NCBI RefSeq assembly: GCF_007827955.1
Contig: NZ_VITR01000006.1
Coordinates: forward strand, 310,001 to 374,000
Origin: Nitrospirillum pindoramense
GTDB lineage: Bacteria; Pseudomonadota; Alphaproteobacteria; Azospirillales; Azospirillaceae
Direction of reading: 5' to 3'
DNA: 64,000 nucleotides
A program made the position numbers and the translations under genes. The notes below the pieces were generated by a model, which was not told where the DNA came from, did not search any database, and saw only the letters and a list, made by a program, of their open reading frames with translations. Positions 1-9,144 of this stretch are shown here, in pieces (within the stretch, counting starts at the first letter, position 1; each line of letters opens with the position of its first letter).

Positions 1-468
1 GGCGATGGCGCCGATGACCCCGAGGGTCGCTTGTTCCAGCAAATCCTCGTCCACCGGGTTGGCCGCGTGCAGGTCCGCCACCTGGGCGGCCAGGTCCGCC
101 ATGTCGGCGTCCTCCGGCCCCTTGCCGGGCGTACCGGGCAACGGGCCCTCCGGCCGCACCAGGTCCAGCAGGTAACGGGCACGCGCGGCCGGATCGCGCA
201 GGATGGCATAGGCCTGTTCCACCGCCTGCCGATGGCGATCGGCCAGGGCGCGTTCCTGGGGCCCCCGCGTCTTCAACCGTTCGGGGGCCAGGATGCGGGT
301 GAAGCCTGCCCGCTGCCGGTCCAGCACGGCGCGTTCCACATCGAACCGCCGCTCCAGGTTCAGGCGCGCGAAGGCGTCGAGGTCGGCCGGCGGCTGGATG
401 GCGCCGCAGTTGTGGCAGAACAGCGCCCGACCGGAAACCGGCTTGCCGCAGGCCCAGCAATCGCTCAT
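1..468 (-). CDS. hscB: HscB-like Fe-S co-chaperone with N-terminal zinc finger, 3' end outside window
   Basis: The first 156 residues are visible; the rest lies beyond the left edge. Residues C4, C7, C18 and C21 form a zinc-finger-like CxxC pair, as in HscB proteins with an N-terminal metal-binding extension. A J-domain-like region follows (about residues 28-98), with the family pattern 'TRGPQERAL' and 'AYAILRDP...RARYLL'. HscB normally delivers the scaffold IscU to the Hsp70 HscA. The invariant HPD tripeptide that stimulates Hsp70 ATPase is replaced by A61-P62-E63, in 'LAPERL' where relatives have 'LHPDRF'. The gene lies 160 bases downstream of a cysteine desulfurase in the same direction, which supports an Fe-S role. 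Start is the ATG at 468. Identity is fairly sure; normal function is doubtful without HPD. Confidence 0.78.
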   Translation of the reverse strand, partial: MSDCWACGKPVSGRALFCHNCGAIQPPADLDAFARLNLERRFDVERAVLDRQRAGFTRILAPERLKTRGPQERALADRHRQAVEQAYAILRDPAARARYLLDLVRPEGPLPGTPGKGPEDADMADLAAQVADLHAANPVDEDLLEQATLGVIGAIA

Positions 469-627
469 GCCGCCCGGCACCACGCCGGAGACACCCTGTC
501 CCACACCATTGCGCGGGCCTTCAGTCCCGCCAGTTCCCTCGACCATGCGTCCGCCACCCCTGCTACACCCCCGCCCCCGGGGACACTTTACTCAGCCCGG
601 CCTTCTCGCGTCGGCCGGGGCGCAACC

Positions 628-1791
628 CTACTGCTGCCGTGTCGTCTGGGAAACGACAGACTGCCTATCCTGTGGCGATAGGTCCGCCTGCTGCGCCACC
701 GGCGACGGCGCGCGGCGGGCGTGCAGGCCAATCCAGGCGTCCACGAAGCGCCCCACCTCCTCCGCGGTGGTGGACCAGCCCAGGCTGACGCGGATGGCGG
801 AGCCGGCCAGGTCCGGCGTCAGGCCCATGGCCGCCAGCACATGGGAGGCCGCCACCTTGCCGCTGGAACAGGCGGAGCCGCTGCTGACGGCGAATCCCGC
901 CAGGTCCAGGGCCATCACCTGGGTTTCCCCACGCCAACCGGGCGTCACCAGGCAGCTGGTGTTGGCGACCCGGTCCGCGCCGGCGCCCGCCACCCTCAAA
1001 CCCGGTGCCGCTGCGCGCAACCGCGCCTCCAGCCCATCGCGCAAATTGGCCAACCGATTGAAGGCGGCCACGTCACAGACGGCGGCCGCGGCGCCGAAGC
1101 CCACGATGCCGGCCACGTTTTCCGTCCCCGCCCGGCGCCGCCGCTCCTGCCCGCCGCCCCGCAGAAGGGGGCTCAAGGGCGCGCCATCACGCACCGCCAG
1201 CGCACCCACCCCTTGGGGACCGCCGATCTTGTGCGCGGAAATGGTCAGGTAATCGGGGGCGATGGCGGCCCAATCCCAGGACAGGCGGCCCACCGCCTGG
1301 CTGGCGTCGCAATGGAACAGGGCGCCGTGCCGCCGCGCCAGGGCCGCCACCTCGGCCACCGGCTGGATGACGCCCGTCTCGTTATTGACGGCCATGAGGG
1401 ACAGCAACGCCGGGCCACCGGCCAACAGCCCGTTCAAGGCGCCGACATCCACGACACCGTCGGCAGTGACCGGGCAGCGGATGGCGCCCAGGGTGGCCTC
1501 CAGCACGCTGGCGTGCTCGATAGCGCTGGTGATCACACGCCGGCCAACGGCGCCGGCCAGCGCCAGGGCGTTGGCCTCCGTCCCGCTGCCGGTGAAGATG
1601 AGGGTGGCGGGCGGCAGGCCCACAAGGTCCGCCACCTGTCGGCGCGCCACCTCCACCCGCCGCCGCGCCTCACGCCCCTGGGCATGGACGGAGGACGGGT
1701 TGCCTGGCAGGGACAGCACCGCCACCATGGCGGCGACGGCCTCGGGGCGGGGCGGACAGGTGCCATTATGGTCGAGATAGATCGACGGCAT
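628..1791 (-). CDS. Cysteine desulfurase (NifS/IscS family, class V aminotransferase fold)
   Basis: This 387-residue PLP enzyme removes sulfur from L-cysteine for Fe-S cluster or other thio-cofactor synthesis. Visible family marks are the N-terminal 'YLDHNGT', H93 in 'IEHAS', the PLP-binding lysine K188 in 'SAHKIGG', and the mobile catalytic cysteine C308 in 'SSGSACSSGK', typical of group I desulfurases. It lies 40 bases downstream of cysE and upstream of the hscB-like gene on the same strand, so serine acetylation, sulfur mobilisation and cluster delivery may be co-transcribed. There is no iscU or iscA between it and hscB. Start is the ATG at 1791. It may be the accessory NifS-like paralog that many alphaproteobacteria carry next to isc/suf genes rather than IscS itself, so no symbol is given. 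Confidence 0.9.
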   Translation of the reverse strand: MPSIYLDHNGTCPPRPEAVAAMVAVLSLPGNPSSVHAQGREARRRVEVARRQVADLVGLPPATLIFTGSGTEANALALAGAVGRRVITSAIEHASVLEATLGAIRCPVTADGVVDVGALNGLLAGGPALLSLMAVNNETGVIQPVAEVAALARRHGALFHCDASQAVGRLSWDWAAIAPDYLTISAHKIGGPQGVGALAVRDGAPLSPLLRGGGQERRRRAGTENVAGIVGFGAAAAVCDVAAFNRLANLRDGLEARLRAAAPGLRVAGAGADRVANTSCLVTPGWRGETQVMALDLAGFAVSSGSACSSGKVAASHVLAAMGLTPDLAGSAIRVSLGWSTTAEEVGRFVDAWIGLHARRAPSPVAQQADLSPQDRQSVVSQTTRQQ

Positions 1792-1831
1792 CAGCTATGA
1801 CCGATCACGGAAGAAGGGACACCGGACACGC

Positions 1832-2572
1832 CTAGACGGACGGCCAGCCGGGCTTGCCGCCATCCTCGTCCAGAACGGCGGCGGAAATCATCTGTGGCGG
1901 CACCAGGGGAACGGCGGGGGCCGCCTGTTCCAGCTCCTCGATGCGGCGACTGAGCGTGCTGACCTGGTCGGTCAACGCCTGCAAAGCGCGGGCGACGGGG
2001 TCGGGCATATTGCTGCATGGTGTGCCGTAGGCCAGGAACTGGTCCTTTTCCGTCTTCGCCTTGGCGGTGACGGCGCGGGCGGGGATGCCCACCATGGTGG
2101 CGCCGGCCGCCACGTCGGACACGACAACGGCGTTGGCGCCAATGCGGGCACCGGCGCCGATGGTGATGGCGCCCAGGATCTTGGCGCCGGCGCCGATGAT
2201 GACGTTATCGCCCACGGTGGGATGGCGTTTGCCCTTGCTGAGCGACGTGCCACCCAGGGTGACCGCGTGATAGAGGTGGACGTTACGCCCGATCTCCGCC
2301 GTCTCGCCGATCACCACGCCCATGCCGTGATCGATGAAGAATCCGGCACCGATGGTGGCGCCCGGGTGGATTTCGATGCCGGTGGCCATGCGCGCGACGT
2401 GCGAAATAAATCGCCCCAGCGTCGGCCAGCCATGACGCCAGCAGTGGTTGGCGATCCGGTACAAAAGCACAGCATGTAGGCCCGGATAGCACAGCAGGAC
2501 CTCCAACGTGGAGCGCGCGGCGGGGTCGCGAGCCTTGATGCCCTCGATCTCTTCTTGAAGACGCTTGAACAC
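1832..2572 (-). CDS. cysE: Serine O-acetyltransferase
   Basis: CysE transfers acetyl from acetyl-CoA to L-serine, making the O-acetylserine precursor of cysteine in the cytoplasm. The N-terminal helical segment contains '[18 protein letters not shown]', typical of the bacterial enzyme. The left-handed beta-helix follows, with '[18 protein letters not shown]', '[19 protein letters not shown]' and several hexapeptide turns. The C-terminus is a short coiled segment. The frame is open upstream to 2761, but homologs begin at 'MFxRL'. I therefore chose the GTG at 2572, giving 246 residues. Its position directly upstream of the desulfurase suggests cysteine supply coupled to sulfur mobilisation. Confidence 0.92.
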   Translation of the reverse strand: MFKRLQEEIEGIKARDPAARSTLEVLLCYPGLHAVLLYRIANHCWRHGWPTLGRFISHVARMATGIEIHPGATIGAGFFIDHGMGVVIGETAEIGRNVHLYHAVTLGGTSLSKGKRHPTVGDNVIIGAGAKILGAITIGAGARIGANAVVVSDVAAGATMVGIPARAVTAKAKTEKDQFLAYGTPCSNMPDPVARALQALTDQVSTLSRRIEELEQAAPAVPLVPPQMISAAVLDEDGGKPGWPSV

Positions 2573-2833
2573 CGATGCGCTCGCTGTGGTATAAATCGCG
2601 CCCGGAATGGTCGTCCTGCCATCAGCGCAGCCTGGCCATCCCGCCAAACGGGGGGTCAGATTGTTCGATGCGTCCGCACACGGCTCCAGGAGGCCCAGCC
2701 TTGCGATATAAGATCGCGCGCATGCCGGGTCAAGCGATGCCGGGGGCCGGGGCCATGACACGGCCGGTCCTCCCCCCTTCGGGTCCCCATGGTACGGGTG
2801 GCAGTTCCCCTACAGCAGCGGAAACGGAGCACG

Positions 2834-3490
2834 ATGCCTGAAGTCATCATCAACGGGCCGGCCGGACGGATCGAAGGGCGCTACCTTCACGGCAAGTCGA
2901 CCAACGCCCCCATCGCCCTGCTGTTGCATCCGCACCCGCAGTATGGCGGGACCATGAACAACAAGGTGGTCTACACCCTGTTCCACGCCTTCGCCCAGCG
3001 CGGGTTCTCCTGCCTGCGCTTCAATTTCCGCGGCGTCGGCCGCAGCCAAGGTACCTATGACCGCGGCGAGGGCGAGCTGTCGGACGCGGCATCGGCGCTG
3101 GATTGGCTGCAGACCTACAATCCCAACGCCACGGCATGCTGGATCGGCGGCTTTTCCTTCGGAGCGTGGATCGGCATGCAGTTGCTGATGCGCCGGCCGG
3201 AAATAGACGGCTTCGTGTCGGTGGCCCCGCCCGCCAACATGTTCGATTTCAGCTTCCTGGCGCCCTGCCCCTCCTCTGGCCTCATCGTCCATGGTGACAA
3301 GGACGAGCTGGTACCCGACGCGGCGGTGACCAAGCTGGTCAACAAGCTGTCGAACCAGCGCGACATCAAGATCGACTTCAAGAAGGTCGAGGGGGCCAAC
3401 CATTTCTTCAACGACCGCTCCGACGCGTTGAACGAGGTCGTTGGGACCTACCTGGACAGCAACCTGGGCAAGACACTTGCCGCTGAATAG
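2834..3490 (+). CDS. Alpha/beta hydrolase (COG2945-like)
   Basis: A 218-residue cytoplasmic alpha/beta-hydrolase. The nucleophile elbow is 'GGFSFGA' with S108, the acid is D155 or D157 in 'HGDKDELVP', and the histidine is H190 in 'GANHFF'. An early 'LLHPHPQYGGTMNNKVV' segment is typical of this small family, which often lies next to Fe-S or sulfur genes in alphaproteobacteria. It is divergent from cysE across about 260 bases. The ATG at 2834 was chosen over the upstream start at 2789 because GGAG precedes it at good spacing and homology begins at 'MPEVIINGPAG'. The substrate is unknown. Confidence 0.85.
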   Translation: MPEVIINGPAGRIEGRYLHGKSTNAPIALLLHPHPQYGGTMNNKVVYTLFHAFAQRGFSCLRFNFRGVGRSQGTYDRGEGELSDAASALDWLQTYNPNATACWIGGFSFGAWIGMQLLMRRPEIDGFVSVAPPANMFDFSFLAPCPSSGLIVHGDKDELVPDAAVTKLVNKLSNQRDIKIDFKKVEGANHFFNDRSDALNEVVGTYLDSNLGKTLAAE

Positions 3491-3539
3491 CTGCGGCCAG
3501 GCCTTTGTCCAAGCATGTGCCCGCCTGGGGAGACGCGCA

Positions 3540-4361
3540 CTGAAAGCCGTTTCTCCGGTTGGTATCTTTTTTTTCCTGGGTATTTCGTTTTGCGGCGTGC
3601 CGGCGGCGTGGGCGGTCATCGATGACGCGACGCCGCCCAACCCGACCCTGACCATGGTGTTCGCCGAGCAGCCGCCCTTGCTGGGCTGGAACCGGGAAAC
3701 GCAGCAGCCTTACGGTCCCCTGGCCACCGTGATGAACCGCGTGGCGGCCCGCGCCGGCCTGACCCTGGTGTGGCAGGAGCCCTGGGCCAGGCGCCGCCTG
3801 CTGACGGATCTGGAGGCCGGCCGGCAACCCTTGTGCACGGTGAACTGGGCACTGACCGCCGACCGTGCCAACCGTTTCAAATTCACCGAGCCGCTGGGCC
3901 CGGTGCCGGACTGGGTGCTGCTGGTGCGGACCAGCGACCCCCGCATCGGCACCGCGCCGACCTTGCCGGAGCTGCTGGCCCGCCCCGAGCTGGTCTTCGG
4001 TTTCTCTGATGGATCATGGGCGGAGGAGCGATATGTGCGCGCGGCTTCCAGCGAAGCGGCCAGCCCCCCGCCCCCGCACGACGCCCCCAACCGGGAGCGG
4101 GTGCGCGGCGGCATGAGCGTCCTGGTGGCCATGATCAACAAGGGCCGCATCGACTACGCCATCATTGACCACCGATCCCTGGACCGCATCATGGCGGAAC
4201 AGGGCATCCCCGCGGGCGACCTGCGTACCATACCGGCCCCCAACGTCGGCCCCAACCAGCCGGGGCGGGTGATGTGCACCCTGTCCACCCCCAACACGGT
4301 GATCGAGCGGCTGAATCAAGCCATCGTCGAAGAAGCCCGACTACCGCTGGCGGGCGACTGA
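3540..4361 (+). CDS. Periplasmic solute-binding-like protein (SBP family 3 type)
   Basis: About 273 residues with an export signal ('KAVSPVGIFFFLGISF', cleavage near 'AWA') followed by a two-lobed binding-protein pattern: 'LTMVFAEQPPLLGW', 'YGPLATVMNRVAARAG', 'CTVNWALTADRANRFKFTEP'. The frame is open back to a TTG at 3441 inside the preceding hydrolase gene. I favour initiation at the CTG at 3540, because GGGGAG lies 7 bases before it and the signal peptide then has a normal length and a K2. No permease or ATPase is adjacent. It may be an orphan sensor or binding protein, one of three such proteins in the window (also at 18714 and 39529). The start is uncertain; the family call is moderate. 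Confidence 0.7.
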   Translation: MKAVSPVGIFFFLGISFCGVPAAWAVIDDATPPNPTLTMVFAEQPPLLGWNRETQQPYGPLATVMNRVAARAGLTLVWQEPWARRRLLTDLEAGRQPLCTVNWALTADRANRFKFTEPLGPVPDWVLLVRTSDPRIGTAPTLPELLARPELVFGFSDGSWAEERYVRAASSEAASPPPPHDAPNRERVRGGMSVLVAMINKGRIDYAIIDHRSLDRIMAEQGIPAGDLRTIPAPNVGPNQPGRVMCTLSTPNTVIERLNQAIVEEARLPLAGD

Positions 4362-4373
4362 GCCTCCGCCCCG

Positions 4374-5468
4374 TTACCGCCCCCGTCCCGGCGCCGGATG
4401 GAAACGACCGCCCGTAAGGGGCGCCGGCACACCAGTAGTGCCGGGCAGGGACAGCGGCAGGCCGAGGCGGGAGCGGACCGCCAGATAGCCGAAGGCCTGG
4501 GCCTCCACCGCGTCGCCCGACCAACCGACCTCATCCACGCTGCCCACCCGCGTGCCGAGGGCGTCCGACAGGGCCCGCATCAGGGTCCGGTTATGCCGCC
4601 CGCCCCCGCAGGCCAGCCAGGTGCGCGGCGCCTCCGGCATGTGCGCCATGCTGGCGGCCACGGCGGCGGCGGTGAAATGGGTCAGGGTGGCCGCCCCGTC
4701 GGCAGCGGACAGGTGGGCCACCGGCGCCGGGTCGAAGGCGTCGCGATCCAGCGATTTGGGCGCCGGTGCCGCGAAATAGGGATGGGCCATCAAGGCCGCC
4801 AGCGCGGCCGGGTCCACCCGGCCCCGCGCCGCCAGCGCCCCGCCCTCGTCATAGGCCAGGCCAGCCCTGGCCCGCACCCAATCGTCGATCAGGGCGTTGC
4901 CGGGACCGGTGTCGAACCCCAGCACCGCATCCGCGCCAGCCCCCAGCCAAGTGACGTTGGCCACCCCGCCGATGTTCAGCAGGGCCACCGGCCGGGGCAG
5001 GTCCGCCGCCAGGGCCCGGTGGAACAGCGGCACCAGGGGCGCGCCCTGCCCGCCCGCCGCCACGTCGGCGGCGCGGAAATCATTGATCACGGGCACGCGC
5101 GTCAGGGCCGCCAACAGGGCGCCGTCGCCAATCTGGCGCGTGACGCCCTGGTGCGGGGCGTGGTGGATGGTGTGTCCATGGAAACCGATGAGGTCCACCT
5201 GCGCCGGCGCCAGGCCCGCCTGTTCCAGCAGCACGGAAACGGCGTGGGCATGCAGCCGGGTCAGTTCGTCCTCCACCGTCCGCACCTGGGGACCGTCCAC
5301 CTGCCCCAGAACGGCGCGCAGCCGGTCGCGGAACCCATCTTCATAAGGCAGCGTCAGGTGGGCACCCGGCTCCACCCGGTCACGGCCATCGGTGCGCACC
5401 AGGGCGGCATCGATACCATCCAGCGAGGTGCCGCTCATCAGGCCCAGCGCGCAAACCATGCTCATCAT
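4374..5468 (-). CDS. anmK: Anhydro-N-acetylmuramic acid kinase
   Basis: AnmK phosphorylates and opens 1,6-anhydro-MurNAc during cell-wall recycling, giving MurNAc-6-phosphate. The 364-residue protein begins with the ASKHA-type phosphate loop '[12 protein letters not shown]' (residues 9-20). It carries '[12 protein letters not shown]', '[12 protein letters not shown]', '[14 protein letters not shown]' and the late 'LACGGGRHN' motif. The frame opens upstream to 5591, but the ATG at 5468 has AAGGAACGGG just before it and gives the normal family length. It is divergent from tyrS, an arrangement common in alphaproteobacteria. Confidence 0.95.
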   Translation of the reverse strand: MMSMVCALGLMSGTSLDGIDAALVRTDGRDRVEPGAHLTLPYEDGFRDRLRAVLGQVDGPQVRTVEDELTRLHAHAVSVLLEQAGLAPAQVDLIGFHGHTIHHAPHQGVTRQIGDGALLAALTRVPVINDFRAADVAAGGQGAPLVPLFHRALAADLPRPVALLNIGGVANVTWLGAGADAVLGFDTGPGNALIDDWVRARAGLAYDEGGALAARGRVDPAALAALMAHPYFAAPAPKSLDRDAFDPAPVAHLSAADGAATLTHFTAAAVAASMAHMPEAPRTWLACGGGRHNRTLMRALSDALGTRVGSVDEVGWSGDAVEAQAFGYLAVRSRLGLPLSLPGTTGVPAPLTGGRFHPAPGRGR

Positions 5469-5610
5469 CCCGTTCCTTCCCCGGCGCCGGTCCCGAACGG
5501 CTTCCGGTTCCCGCCCGATTTGTGGCCCCTTTGGTTTTACGAAATCACGGGATGTGATAACAGACGTCTTCCTTTTCGACAGTCGCTTCAAAGCTGGCAG
5601 AGTTCATCCC

Positions 5611-6897
5611 ATGAGCAGCGCGTCCCCCTACGCCCCCCACCCCTACGCCCCCAAGTCCGACTTCCTGCGCGCGATGATCGATCGCGGGTTCTTCAATCAA
5701 TGCACCGATCTTGAGGGGCTGGACGCCGCCTTCCTGACCGGCCCGGTGACGGGCTATATCGGCTTCGACGCCACCGCCGACAGCCTGCACGTGGGCAGCC
5801 TGGTGCAGATCATGATCCTGCGCTGGATGCAGAAGACGGGACACCGCCCCATCGCCCTCATGGGCGGCGGCACCACCAAGATCGGCGATCCGTCGGGCAA
5901 GGACGAATCCCGCCAGCTGCTGACCAACGACGCCATCGCCCAGAACATCGTGGGCATTCGCAAGCCGCTGGACCGGCTGCTGGATTTCAACGACGGGCCC
6001 AACGGCGCCATCCTGGCCAACAACGCCGATTGGCTGGATGAGCTGGCCTACATCCCCTTCCTGCGTGACGTGGGCCGCCATTTCACCATCAACCGCATGC
6101 TGACCTTCGATTCCGTGAAGCTGCGCCTGGACCGGGAACAGCCGCTGACCTTCCTGGAATTCAACTACATGATCCTGCAGGCCTACGACTTCGTGGAGCT
6201 GAACCGCCGGTACGGCTGCTCCCTGCAATGCGGCGGGTCCGACCAGTGGGGCAACATCGTCAATGGCGTGGAACTGGGCCGGCGCGTGTCGCAGGCCGCC
6301 CTGTTCGGCCTGACCGCCCCGCTGCTGACCACCGCGTCGGGCGCCAAGATGGGCAAGACCGCCAACGGCGCCGTCTGGCTGAATGCCGAACGCCTCAGCG
6401 ACTGGGATTTCTGGCAGTACTGGCGCAATACCGAGGATGCGGACGTGGGCCGCTTCCTGCGCCTGTTCACCGAGCTGCCCCTGGATGAGATCGCGCGGCT
6501 GGAGGCGTTGCAGGGTGCCGAGATCAACGAGGCCAAGAAGATCCTGGCCAACGCCGTCACCGCCCTGATGCGGGGCGAGGAGGCGGGGGCGGCGGCCGCC
6601 GAAACCGCCCGCCAGACCTTCGAACAAGGTGCCACGGCGGAAGGCCTGCCCACCATCGACGTCGGCCTGGCGGAACTGGAGGAAGGCATCCCCGCCTACG
6701 CGCTGCTGCTGCGTTCCGGCCTGGCCGGCAGCAACGGCGAGGCCCGGCGCCTGATCAAGGGCGGCGGCGCCAAGGTGAATGACATCCGCATCGCCGATGA
6801 ACAGGCGAAGATCACCCCCGCCGACATCACCGACGGCGACATCATCAAGCTGTCGTCCGGCAAGAAGAACCACGCCTTGGTGAAGGTCGCCCGATGA
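5611..6897 (+). CDS. tyrS: Tyrosyl-tRNA synthetase
   Basis: A 428-residue class I aminoacyl-tRNA synthetase that charges tRNA-Tyr. The HIGH counterpart is H60-V-G-S63 and the KMSKS counterpart is K246-M-G-K-T250. The tyrosine-binding region shows '[26 protein letters not shown]'. An S4 RNA-binding domain forms the C-terminus (about residues 360-428, '[20 protein letters not shown]'). The ATG at 5611 was chosen because the upstream open frame lies over the anmK promoter side and lacks homology. The stop overlaps the next gene by four bases (ATGA), so the two are translationally coupled. Confidence 0.97.
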   Translation: MSSASPYAPHPYAPKSDFLRAMIDRGFFNQCTDLEGLDAAFLTGPVTGYIGFDATADSLHVGSLVQIMILRWMQKTGHRPIALMGGGTTKIGDPSGKDESRQLLTNDAIAQNIVGIRKPLDRLLDFNDGPNGAILANNADWLDELAYIPFLRDVGRHFTINRMLTFDSVKLRLDREQPLTFLEFNYMILQAYDFVELNRRYGCSLQCGGSDQWGNIVNGVELGRRVSQAALFGLTAPLLTTASGAKMGKTANGAVWLNAERLSDWDFWQYWRNTEDADVGRFLRLFTELPLDEIARLEALQGAEINEAKKILANAVTALMRGEEAGAAAAETARQTFEQGATAEGLPTIDVGLAELEEGIPAYALLLRSGLAGSNGEARRLIKGGGAKVNDIRIADEQAKITPADITDGDIIKLSSGKKNHALVKVAR

Positions 6898-7199
6898 ACA
6901 CCAAGGGCATGACCCTGCGCCTGATCCTGCTGGGCATGGCGGTCTGCGTGGCGCTGTTCGGCACGCTGGGCATGGTCGTCGCCCTGCGGGTGGCGGCCGG
7001 CCTGCTGGGGCTGGGCTTCCTGGCCGCCCTGATGCGGGTGTGGACCAAGGTGAAGCCGGAGCGGCGGCTGCGCGCCACCCTGCGCCTGGTGCTGTTCTCG
7101 GTGCTGATCCTGGTGGTCATCGAACGGCTGGCGGTGCTGGGCGGCTATGGCGCGCAATTGCACGAGGGCCTGCGCCTGGCCTTCGGCCTCGGGTTCTGA
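6894..7199 (+). CDS. Small inner-membrane protein of unknown function
   Basis: A 101-residue protein whose ATG overlaps the tyrS stop. Hydrophobic stretches at about residues 7-30, 32-46 and 62-80 predict three membrane segments, with a basic loop 'KVKPERRLR' between the second and third. No catalytic motif is visible. Co-translation with tyrS is the only functional hint and may be incidental. Confidence 0.75.
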   Translation: MNTKGMTLRLILLGMAVCVALFGTLGMVVALRVAAGLLGLGFLAALMRVWTKVKPERRLRATLRLVLFSVLILVVIERLAVLGGYGAQLHEGLRLAFGLGF

Positions 7200-7328
7200 T
7201 CCCCGCCCCAGAGCGTAACCCCTGTCCATAGGGCATAGGCCGGCGGTCTTGCGGGCCGCCGCCGACATGCCAGACTGGTGGCATGGGGTGGGCCGGGGGC
7301 GGCGCCCCGGGGGAGCAAGGGGGCGCCC

Positions 7329-8078
7329 ATGTCACAAGACGCCAATCCGGAAAGCGGCCGGCCGGCGGGGGCCGCAGCCCGCATCCTGTATCGCCTGCGC
7401 GCCGGTCTCGGCCGCCGGGCCACCATCGCCTGGACGCTCTGCCGCCTCTGGCTGGGTACGCTATGGCACCAGGCGCGGCCCGTGACAGCGCGGATGGCCA
7501 CGGCCGCCGCCGCACGCATACTGTCGGCCTGGCGGGCGCGCCGGGAGGGGACGCGCCGCGCGGCCCACGCGGGCGCGCTGGCGTGGAACCGCCTGAAGCC
7601 GTTGGCGGGGCGCCTGCGCGGCTGGGCGGATCGGGTTTGGCAAGCCACACGCACCGGGGTGCTGCCCGTCCTGGCCCACCTGAGGGCCTATCCCTGGCGG
7701 CGGCTGGGCGCGCGTCTGCTCGTGCCGGGGCAGTGCGCCCTGGGCATCCTGTTCGGTCTCAGTCTGCTGCGCCGGGGCGACACGGTGCACATGCTGGCGG
7801 GCGGCCTGCTTTCCCTGTCCTTCGTGCTGATGGCCCTCATCTATGCCTGGACCCGGGTCCGCCAAGCCGGCAGCGAAACGGCGCCACCAGTCCCGATGGG
7901 GTCGGATACCGTGGCCAGCAAGGTCCCCGCCATGCCGGAGGAGACGCCACCGGCGGAGGCCGCGCTGCCGGTCACGCCCGCGATAACGCCCGCCCCCGAG
8001 GCTCCCCCTAAACCCAAGCGCAAGCGCGCGCCGCGCAAGGTCACGCCCCCACCGGCGGATCAGCGGACGGGCACCTGA
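7329..8078 (+). CDS. Hypothetical membrane protein with basic N-terminal region and Pro/Lys-rich tail
   Basis: A 249-residue protein. The first 130 residues are very rich in Arg, Ala and Trp, likely amphipathic helices. Two hydrophobic helices follow (about residues 133-150 and 155-177), then a Pro/Ala/Glu-rich tail ending in a Lys/Arg cluster ('KPKRKRAPRK'). The frame was chosen over an overlapping frame because only this one shows clean membrane helices and a soluble charged tail. Start is the ATG at 7329. I do not recognise the family. The tail could bind nucleic acid, phospholipid or cell wall. Confidence 0.6.
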   Translation: MSQDANPESGRPAGAAARILYRLRAGLGRRATIAWTLCRLWLGTLWHQARPVTARMATAAAARILSAWRARREGTRRAAHAGALAWNRLKPLAGRLRGWADRVWQATRTGVLPVLAHLRAYPWRRLGARLLVPGQCALGILFGLSLLRRGDTVHMLAGGLLSLSFVLMALIYAWTRVRQAGSETAPPVPMGSDTVASKVPAMPEETPPAEAALPVTPAITPAPEAPPKPKRKRAPRKVTPPPADQRTGT

Positions 8079-8212
8079 ACGACACCCCACAAGCCAAAGG
8101 CGTAATTGGCCCCATGCCATCGCCCCATAATGGCGTTGATTTGCGTCGCGGTCGCAATACCATGGCTGCCAACGCCCTGATTCCAGGGAAAAACGCGGGG
8201 GACATTCACACG

Positions 8213-9103
8213 ATGCTGCAGATCGATGGGCTGACGCATACCTATGCCAACGGCGTGCAGGCGCTGCGCGGCCTGACCTTGGACATCCCCCGGGGGATGT
8301 TCGGCCTGTTGGGCCCCAACGGCGCCGGCAAATCCACCCTGATGCGCACTATCGCCACCCTGCAGCAGCCCACCAGCGGGCGCATCACCTTCGATGGCAT
8401 CGACGTCTTGGCGGAACCGGCGCGCCTGCGCCAGGCCCTGGGCTATCTGCCGCAGGAATTCGGCGTCTATCCCCGCGTCTCGGCGGAGGACATGCTGGAC
8501 CATCTGGCGGTGCTGAAGGGGCTGGCCAACAAGGCGGAACGCCGGGAGCAGGTCGCGGCCTTGCTGCAGCAGACCAATCTGTACGACGTGCGCAAGAAGG
8601 CGCTGTCGGGCTTTTCCGGGGGCATGCGCCAGCGTTTCGGCATCGCCCAGGCCCTGCTGGGCGACCCGCGCCTGATCATCGTGGATGAACCCACCGCCGG
8701 CCTGGACCCGGAGGAGCGCAACCGCTTCCACGGCCTGCTGTCGGACATCGGCGAGAACGTGGTGGTCATCCTGTCCACCCACATCGTGGACGACGTGGCC
8801 GACCTGTGCCCGCGCATGGCCATCATCGAGGGCGGGCAGATCGTGGCGGCCGGCGACCCCGCCGCGCTGATCGAGGGCATGCGCGGCCGTGTCTGGCGCA
8901 AGGTGGTGGCCAAGGCGGAGGTGGAGGCCCACCGCCAGGCGTATCAGGTCATCGCCACCCGCCTGGTGGGTGGGCGCAGCGTCCTGCATGTGCTGGCCGA
9001 CGCCAGCCCCGGCGACGGGTTCGAGGCGGTGCCGGGCGATCTGGAGGATGTGTACTTCGCCGCCCTGTACCAGCGGCGCCATCCCACCGTGCTGGCCGCC
9101 TGA
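8213..9103 (+). CDS. ABC transporter ATP-binding protein
   Basis: A 296-residue nucleotide-binding subunit. Walker A is 'GPNGAGKST' (residues 34-42), the Q-loop is 'YLPQEFGVYP', the signature is 'LSGFSGGMRQR' and Walker B is 'LIIVDEPTAGLDP', with the switch His in 'STHIVDD'. The C-terminal part is an accessory domain of the type found in ABC-2 exporters. The ATG at 8213 starts the ABC fold ('MLQIDGLTHTY') and has GGGGGA upstream; an ATG at 8162 would add 17 non-conserved residues. It pairs with the permease gene 41 bases downstream. Confidence 0.92.
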   Translation: MLQIDGLTHTYANGVQALRGLTLDIPRGMFGLLGPNGAGKSTLMRTIATLQQPTSGRITFDGIDVLAEPARLRQALGYLPQEFGVYPRVSAEDMLDHLAVLKGLANKAERREQVAALLQQTNLYDVRKKALSGFSGGMRQRFGIAQALLGDPRLIIVDEPTAGLDPEERNRFHGLLSDIGENVVVILSTHIVDDVADLCPRMAIIEGGQIVAAGDPAALIEGMRGRVWRKVVAKAEVEAHRQAYQVIATRLVGGRSVLHVLADASPGDGFEAVPGDLEDVYFAALYQRRHPTVLAA

Positions 9104-9144
9104 TCCCCCTTCCCGCCACCACGCCAACGGACAGGTCCGCCCCC

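Noticed and set aside
7283-8011. An alternative 242-codon frame overlapping the hypothetical membrane protein
   Set aside because: It is Gly/Arg/Pro-rich without membrane helices; the chosen frame has clean helices.
8806-9144. Upstream extension of the permease frame into the ATPase gene
   Set aside because: The extension is an Arg/Gly-rich out-of-frame reading of the ATPase; membrane helices begin at ATG 9145.
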